A stretch of 64,000 nt of DNA from Corticium candelabrum (taxonomy: Eukaryota; Porifera; Homoscleromorpha; Homosclerophorida; Plakinidae). Shown piece by piece: positions 59,714 through 64,000 of this stretch; the stretch's first letter is position 1; each line of letters opens with the position of its first letter. Position numbers and translations under genes: made by a program. The stretch is taken from positions 1,396,876 to 1,460,875 of the forward strand of contig NC_085102.1 of NCBI RefSeq assembly GCF_963422355.1, given 5' to 3'. The notes under the pieces were generated by a model that made no database searches, was not told where the DNA came from, and saw only the letters and a program-made list of their open reading frames with translations.

Positions 59714-61039
59714 TCACTTCTCAGGAACTCTGGCAACTTTTGACTTGATTTTAATCAAATCTTCATCTTTGCATTCTCTGTCTTGGTTGTAGTAGTAATA
59801 TGTCCCATCAGTTCTCTGCAACTTCTTGATAAAACCTGTTTTCTCCCATCGCTCAATCTGACAAGAATTGTGCAGTCGTTACATTAGAGCAACTATTCAG
59901 TTAACATGTACTTACTTCATCAGCACTGACATTCTTCTGCTTGCAATAATCTTCAAGATTGTCATAGCCAGCCAAATGTATGCGATAGGCTGCAAACAAT
60001 AAAACATATACTAGGAAGTAGACAGACATGACACAAACCTGGTAGAAGATGTAGCACCTATATCACGTTCTTCAGAAAATAGAAAACACTTATTTAATAA
60101 AAAAATTGCAAAATTGAAAACATGTAACACGTTTTGGCACTAGAGTCTTAGACTGTCATTTTCTTGACACATTTTAGAAAGTAACAACGACTGCTCAGCC
60201 TCAGGTATATTAGATTAGCTCTTGATTATGTAAACTTATCTGATCTGAAGTATTGTAACATTAGCCAAAGTAACACCTTTCAGAAAAAACAAATTTTACA
60301 GAAATTTCATCCAAGTTAATTCAATTTAATTAATATTCCAAAGATCAATATCAATTCACAACTGGCAGAGATAAAACTCTTCAGAATATTCTAAAAATTT
60401 GAAACAGACAAACATTCAGACAGAAACACATTCAAAAATATTAAATGTACTACTGCATTACATGTACTGTACAGTTCTTTGATAATTCTTCATGCCCAAT
60501 ATTCTTCATGCCCAATATTCTCCCCCCCCCTCCCCGTATAATTGTGAATTTGTCTTTTACAGACAATCACACAAACAGGCAAATGAATAGACAAAATATT
60601 CCAATATCATTTCTAGATCCGAAACACCAGATTGTATTCAGAGACAGCCAAACAGGCAGATCTGTTTAGAAAGTTTTCCAGAAACACGTAGCAGTTGCGA
60701 AAAAAAATATATGCACAAACAAGAGAGAGACAATGACAATGTAGCAAACTGCAGGGACGAGAAATGGAGCATAGTAACGCACGCTACCGCGGCTTTGCGT
60801 ATTTTGACTGACGCGTTGCATTTGATTCTGGGGAAACAGCTTCGAAACAATTGTTAACGTGTATAGAGTGCAGACAGATACGAAGACAAGCGAGCAAGGC
60901 CGATGACACCCCCAAAGATCGAAGAGACACTACAACTGATTGTGAGCAATAAATTAGTTAATCACATTCTCTTCATACCTAACTCATGTTATAAACAAAA
61001 CGTACCTTCTTCTGCTTCTGGACTCCAAATCAACGTCAT
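59714..61039 (-). CDS. MEIG1: MEIG1 homologue, 3 exons
   Basis: Small protein of cilium/flagellum assembly. In mammals MEIG1 binds PACRG and is needed for the sperm manchette and tail. Exons on the minus strand are 61039-61006, 59989-59916 and 59857-59714, all GT-AG and in phase, giving 83 residues (human 88). It begins MTLIWSPEAEEAYRIHLAGY, matching the WSEEIENLYRFQQAGY region. The core RWEKTGFIKKLQR, DGTYYYYN and RECKDED matches RWPETGYVKKLQR, DNTFYYYN and RECDDKE of the vertebrate protein. The aromatic TYYYYN stretch and the charged REC block are the family's most conserved parts. The first intron is about 1 kb. Identity is secure despite the small size. Confidence 0.93.
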
Positions 61040-62432
<1,393 letters not shown>

Positions 62433-62996
62433 TTGAATAAGTTTGGTGATCATCTTCTTGGTTGCCAGAAGATTTCTTTACGTTCTAGACGTCATGATGC
62501 TTTGAGAGATGTCAGTTTTCAAGCTTTGCTAGTACACAATAAACGAACCCAACGCAAACAAAGATCTTCTTCAGAGAACTATAGTCGACCTGGCGATGTC
62601 TATCATCCAAACTTTTTGTTTGGCCGTCCGGCTTATTTTGATGCAACCGCGTGTAATTCGTTCCAGCAAAGATTTGTGTTGCATTCAGCAAGCAACGCTG
62701 GTTTTGCAGCTTTAGAAGGAGAAATTTCAAAGTGTATGAAGTACGACACCCAAGTGTTTTCATCTGGTGCTCTCTTCTTTCCACTTGCAGTTGAATCATT
62801 TGGGTCATGGTTGGATGTCAGCTTGGATACATTGAAGACTATAGCATCTAAAACTGTTTCTGTTAATACTATTCCTTTTAGTCAGTCTTTAAATAATTTG
62901 TTGCAGCAATTGTCAGTCAACTTGTGGTCGTATAATGCACGCATGATTCTCAGTAGATTGTTGTTAGACAATAATGACAGTAATTTTAGTTCATAG
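62433..62996 (+). mobile_element. C-terminal fragment of a retroelement protein
   Basis: The 187-codon frame contains FGDHLLGCQ, RSRRHDALRDV, SRPGDVYHPNFLFGRPAYFD, and later FPLAVESFGSWLDVSL, NNLLQQLSVNLW and ARMILSRLLL. I recall this series of blocks at the C-terminus of reverse-transcriptase-bearing repeats of invertebrate and algal genomes. RPGD...FD resembles the layout of restriction-like endonuclease domains of some LINEs, but that is inference. No reverse transcriptase core lies upstream, so this is a truncated copy. The alternative is a domesticated single gene, since its frame is intact. Confidence 0.5.
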
Positions 62997-63045
62997 GATT
63001 TGCCTGTATCGTAGATTGGTTGTATTGAAATATATATTTGGCTAT

Positions 63046-63048
63046 ATA

Positions 63049-63079
<31 letters not shown>
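63046..63079. repeat. (AT)n microsatellite
   Basis: About 34 bases of AT dinucleotides shortly after the retroelement fragment. Confidence 0.9.
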
Positions 63080-63760
63080 CTTAATTAAATCAATTCATTT
63101 TGCATGCAAATACATTTAGCAATCTGAAGCCAAACTGTTTTCACAATCAATTTAATTTGGCAAAACTGACATTGCCTGTGACTGCTATTCAAGGACTTCG
63201 ATATGAAATGCCTTGTTCAATCATAGAGACACGATATCAATATCGTCAGCTATAACCACAGTTACGATCATCACTGACTACTGAGAATGTCTCCCAAACC
63301 CACTTTGTTTTGCATGTGTTTTGTCGTAGAAAGCCAAACACAACACCTATGCACAAACAACCCCATGGTTTTAACACATTCAGTATACTAATATGTTGAT
63401 GTTGACTGTCTGTAAGTTGTCGATAACAACTTCAGCAAGTTATTAACTTGGAAAATTCACCAGTCCTGGCAAAATTTACGAAATTCAAAACTATTTCATT
63501 TACAGTATTAATTCTGTCATAACATATTATTTATATGTACTGCTCATTTTGTGATTTCAATTGGACAGGCACCATAACAAAGTCCACAACAGAGCATACA
63601 ACATATGACAAAATCATTGAGGTAATTAACACACTATAAGAATACCAATAAGTCATTGTTGTACATATGCCTATGCTAGGGTGTTCTGAACAAGAGCATA
63701 CTGCCATGTCCTGGAAGAGTAGTACGTATACCAGAGAGGGCCATTCAAAGTCCAATTAAC
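63080..63760. other. No gene recognised
   Basis: About 680 AT-rich bases. The minus-strand frame at 63531-63755 is hydrophobic but has no recognised domain. Confidence 0.4.
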
Positions 63761-63772
63761 AAGAAGCTAGGA

Positions 63773-64000
63773 ATGTGGACAATTCACATTGACAGATTTC
63801 TAGCTTCTAAGGGCAGACAACGATCTGCAGTAAAAGAGATGGTAACTGCCTCTTCATAGCTATGTCAAAACAACTCTTTGGAACAGATACCCTTCACCAC
63901 CAGCTTAGGGAACTTCTTGCAAGTGTCATAGTGCTTAACCATGACAGATACCAACAATTTTATATTCCTTCTGAAACAACAACATTTCAACAACACCAAA
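63773..64000 (+). CDS. OTU-domain cysteine protease, N-terminal part, with a one-base frameshift
   Basis: From ATG at 63773 the frame reads MWTIHIDRFLASKGRQRSAV, then at the AAAA run near 63831 the reading must move by one base to give RDGNCLFIAMSKQLFGTD and HHQLRELLASV. D-G-N-C is the catalytic Asp/Cys motif of OTU deubiquitinating proteases, and the H-x2-LR spacing also fits. The layout (short lead-in, then DGNCLF) resembles OTUD4-like proteins. The distal His lies beyond the window. The missing base may be a sequencing error in a homopolymer or a true lesion. Confidence 0.6.

Overview
The window looks like nuclear DNA of an early-branching animal, most probably a sponge (inference). It holds intron-rich genes with GT-AG introns, an animal heparan-sulfate lysosomal enzyme, a cilium/sperm gene (MEIG1), metazoan-type transposons and a low overall GC content. 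One GC-rich block at 30.4-31.34 kb is plainly bacterial in character.

Layout. 0-1.5 kb: end of a seven-transmembrane (7TM) gene broken by one TAG. 2.9-6.1 kb: complete 14-exon N-sulfoglucosamine sulfohydrolase (SGSH) gene on the minus strand. 7.4-9.8 kb: large fold-back element with near-duplicate flanking sites. 10-12.6 kb: short inverted-repeat elements and AT repeats. 12.67-14.8 kb: inverted partial copy of the left edge, with an SGSH promoter/exon-1 fragment and a second, intact 7TM gene. 16.9-19 kb: complete 7-exon D-serine dehydratase (DSD) gene. 19.4-20.1 kb: short element and 12-bp minisatellite. 21-24.1 kb: decayed LINE with a nested short element. 24.5-29.4 kb and 54.1-56.1 kb: two inverted copies of one unit, each carrying insertions the other lacks. 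30-37.7 kb: a directly duplicated pair of blocks (A-B, A'-B'), with the bacterial CCA-enzyme fragment between A and B. 37.7-41.4 kb: decayed Ty3/Gypsy element. 41.4-43.8 kb: Polinton/Maverick-type integrase and zinc-ribbon remnants. 45.2-46 kb: broken coding region matching the N-terminal zinc-binding/RING part of RAG1. 47-48.2 kb: broken third 7TM paralogue. 51.9-54.1 kb: Kolobok-like element with a THAP gene. 57.5-59.3 kb: intact fourth 7TM gene. 59.7-61 kb: MEIG1. 62.4-63 kb: retroelement fragment. 63.8-64 kb: start of an OTU-domain protein with a one-base frameshift.

Three housekeeping-type genes are complete and confidently named: SGSH (lysosomal heparan sulfate breakdown), DSD (PLP/Zn-dependent D-serine removal) and MEIG1 (cilium/sperm assembly). 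They do not form an evident pathway together. The best candidate for something undescribed is the intronless 7TM family with an N-terminal ubiquitin-like region. It has four members here, two intact and two broken, and I cannot place it in a named family. The N-RAG1-like remnant and the bacterial insert are the other loci most worth checking.
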